Below, in pieces: positions 5,658-7,458 of a stretch of DNA of 7,458 nucleotides. The notes beneath the pieces are model-generated. The model made no database searches and was not told where the DNA came from. It saw only the letters and a program-made list of their open reading frames with translations. This DNA comes from Dichotomicrobium sp964650735 (GTDB taxonomy: Bacteria; Pseudomonadota; Alphaproteobacteria; Rhizobiales; Rhodomicrobiaceae): the NCBI GenBank assembly GCA_964650735.1, contig CAZYUT010000104.1, forward strand, positions 1 through 7,458, in the 5' to 3' direction. Position numbers and translations under genes: made by a program. The first letter of the stretch is position 1; the number at the start of each line of letters is the position of its first letter.

Positions 5658-7377
5658 GGCGCGCATCCGCTGGATCGGCGGGCCGGTCCTGCACGCGCTC
5701 ACCGACGACGCGTTCCAGCTTGGCGAGGCCGTGGAGGTCGGCGAGGCCCGCGTGCCCGGCGAGGTGATCCGGCTGCGCGGGCGCGAGTTCGTCGCGCAGG
5801 TCTATGAGGACACCACCGGCCTGAAACCCGGCGATCCGGTCTACGGGACAGGTCAGCCGCTGTCGGTGCCGCTCGGGCCGGGGCTGCTCGGCAACATTTA
5901 CGATGGTCTGCTGCGCCCGCTCTCCGAGGAACGCTTCGTCGAGGACGACGACACTAAGACCCGCTTCCAGCCGCAGGTGAGCGCAGGCGATGAGGTCAAG
6001 GGCGGCCAGATCTACGCCCGGGTGACGATGCACGGGCTGGAGGAACCCTGTCTCGTGCCGCCCGAGGTTTCGGGCACGGTCGAGGAGATCGCGGACGAGG
6101 GCGAAATCGACCCCGAACAGATCCTCATGGTCGTGCGCAGCGCCGATGACAAACGCCGCGAGGTCCATCTTTACAACCGCTGGCCCGTGCGCCGCCCGCG
6201 CCCTGTGCGCGACCGCCTGCCCGGCGACCGCCCCCTCATTACCGGCCAGCGCATTCTCGACACGCTGTTCCCGATCGCCCGCGGCAGCCGCGCCGCGATC
6301 CCCGGCGGCTTCGGAACCGGCAAGACCGTGCTGCAGGAAACGCTCGCCAAGCACGCGCACGCCGATGTCATCATCTATGTCGGCTGCGGCGAGCGCGGCA
6401 ACGAGATGGCCGAAGTGCTCAACGAATTCCCCGAGCTGACCGATCCGACCACCGGCCGCCCGCTGATGGAGCGCACGGTCATCATCGCCAACACCTCGAA
6501 CATGCCAGTGGCCGCGCGCGAGGCCAGCATCTATGCCGGCGTCACGGTCGGCGAATATTTCCGCGACCAGGGCAAGCATGTCGCGCTGATGGCTGACTCT
6601 ACCAGCCGCTGGGCCGAGGCGCTGCGCGAGGTCTCTGGACGGCTGGGCGAACTGCCGGCGGAGGCCGGCTATCCCGCCTACCTCAGCTCGCGGCTGGCGG
6701 ACTTCTATGAGCGCGCCGCGCGCGTCACGACGCTGACCGGCGAGGAAGGCTCGCTCACCATCATCGGCGCGGTCAGCCCGCCCGCGGGCGACTTCTCCGA
6801 GCCGGTGACGAGCCACACCAAGCGTTACATCCGCTGCTTCTGGGGGCTGGACAAGGAGCGCGCGGAGGCGCGGTTCTATCCGGCGATCCATCCGCTGCAG
6901 TCCTATTCCGAGGACGCGGAAAAATTCACCGGCTGGTGGACCGAGATGGGCAACTCCGACTGGTACCGCCAGCGCGAGCGCCTGCTCACGCTCCTGGAGC
7001 GCGAAGCGCATTTGCAGCGTATGGCGCGCATCGTCGGCAAGGACGCGCTGCCCCCCGACCAGCAGCTCACCCTGACCTGCGCGCAGCTGGTCAACGAAGC
7101 CTTGCTGAGCCAGTCGGCCTTCTCCAAGACGGACCGCTACTGCTCGCCCGAGCGGCAGATCGAGATGCTGCGCCTCGTCATCCGCTTCATCGACCAGGCC
7201 TTCGAGGCGCTGGAGCGCGGCGCGGACCCGGACGACATCGCCGGGCTTGCGGTCTACCGGCGGCTGCAGCGCATGGGCGAGGAAATCGGCGAGGACGAAA
7301 TCGAGCGCTTCGACGACCTGCGCAGCGAGCTGGATGATCAGCTCGGCGGGCTGAAAGCGCGGGAGACGCAGGAATGA
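5650..7377 (+). CDS. ntpA: V/A-type ATPase catalytic subunit A
   Basis: A 575-residue catalytic subunit that hydrolyses or makes ATP in the A3B3 head. The N-terminal beta barrel begins RIRWIGGPVLHA. Residues about 105-185 form the A-specific bulge insertion, which separates it from F-type beta. The nucleotide domain has the P-loop GGFGTGKT (219-226; K225), the catalytic glutamate E248 in GCGERGNEM, IANTSNMPVAAREASIY, and Walker B with D316 in ALMADSTSRWAEALRE. GYPAYLSSRLADFYERA and AVSPPAGDFSEPV follow, then the C-terminal helical domain. Length matches the usual 575 to 600. The P-loop differs from the common GPFGAGKT, and FYPAI replaces the more common HFPAI, pointing to a divergent subgroup. 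The start follows AGGAGG; the end overlaps subunit B by 4 nt. Confidence 0.97.
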   Translation: MAEARIRWIGGPVLHALTDDAFQLGEAVEVGEARVPGEVIRLRGREFVAQVYEDTTGLKPGDPVYGTGQPLSVPLGPGLLGNIYDGLLRPLSEERFVEDDDTKTRFQPQVSAGDEVKGGQIYARVTMHGLEEPCLVPPEVSGTVEEIADEGEIDPEQILMVVRSADDKRREVHLYNRWPVRRPRPVRDRLPGDRPLITGQRILDTLFPIARGSRAAIPGGFGTGKTVLQETLAKHAHADVIIYVGCGERGNEMAEVLNEFPELTDPTTGRPLMERTVIIANTSNMPVAAREASIYAGVTVGEYFRDQGKHVALMADSTSRWAEALREVSGRLGELPAEAGYPAYLSSRLADFYERAARVTTLTGEEGSLTIIGAVSPPAGDFSEPVTSHTKRYIRCFWGLDKERAEARFYPAIHPLQSYSEDAEKFTGWWTEMGNSDWYRQRERLLTLLEREAHLQRMARIVGKDALPPDQQLTLTCAQLVNEALLSQSAFSKTDRYCSPERQIEMLRLVIRFIDQAFEALERGADPDDIAGLAVYRRLQRMGEEIGEDEIERFDDLRSELDDQLGGLKARETQE

Positions 7378-7458
7378 GCATCTGGGCGGATTTGCTGGTG
7401 CGTGGCCGGGCCAAGGCGGTCGAAGGCCCGCTTCTGTTCCTGGAGCGCAATGTCGAGG
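7374..7458 (+). CDS. ntpB: V/A-type ATPase subunit B, N-terminal fragment (cut by window edge)
   Basis: The first 28 codons of a gene that runs off the right edge. The product has AKAVEGPLLFLERNVE, which matches the opening of the B subunit beta barrel (pattern I.GPLLFVe.v). B is the non-catalytic partner of A in the head. The ATG at 7374 overlaps the subunit A stop by 4 nt, and A followed by B is the normal order in V/A operons. The N-terminus is slightly different from the common form, with SIWADLLVRGR ahead of the barrel strand. Nothing can be said about its nucleotide site. Confidence 0.85.
   Translation, partial: MSIWADLLVRGRAKAVEGPLLFLERNVE

Noticed and set aside
5431..7011. A 526-codon open frame on the minus strand opposite subunit A
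   Set aside because: It lies wholly antisense to unmistakable subunit A and E coding sequence, and shows the low-complexity Ala/Arg/Asp/His make-up expected when GC-rich codons are read backwards.
1444..7458. The operon as an F-type or N-type ATPase
   Set aside because: Subunit A has the bulge insertion, subunit I has the V/A a-type hallmarks, and E, F and C-like subunits are present; no F-type a, b, delta or epsilon genes are seen.

Overview
The window is GC-rich, tightly packed bacterial DNA read almost entirely on the + strand. Its core is most of an operon for a rotary V/A-type ATPase, of the archaeal/Thermus kind rather than the F-type. The gene families and codon style (a HupE/UreJ nickel permease, a secreted DsrE-like protein, a probable Crp/Fnr regulator, very GC-rich third positions) suggest a high-GC proteobacterium. 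The sequence alone does not settle the class.

Layout. Positions 1 to about 134 hold the start of a probable Crp/Fnr-family regulator on the minus strand, cut by the window edge. A divergent intergenic region of about 170 bp follows. Next come two closely spaced + strand genes: a HupE/UreJ-type metal permease (303-896) and a small secreted DsrE-like protein (930-1367). A 76 bp gap then carries a perfect 10 bp inverted repeat (1383-1408). From 1444 to the window end run eight ATPase genes in the order H-like peripheral stalk, C/d-like, I (a), K (c), F, E, A and B. B is only begun, and the D gene is expected just downstream.

How the genes work together. A and B form the catalytic hexamer, and F (with the unseen D) is the rotor shaft. 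The C-like protein should couple the shaft to the c-ring made of subunit K. I carries the ion half-channels and the essential arginine. E and the H-like coiled coil form the peripheral stalks. Almost every gene junction overlaps by 4 to 17 nt, which indicates translational coupling.

Points of interest are the gene order, the short divergent C-like subunit, a non-standard P-loop in subunit A, a c-subunit with an extra N-terminal hydrophobic leader and no obvious sodium-binding signature, and the hairpin that leaves almost no room for a separate ATPase promoter. I see no RNA genes, CRISPR arrays, insertion sequences or clear mobile elements. The window looks like a known machine in a divergent form rather than a wholly new system.
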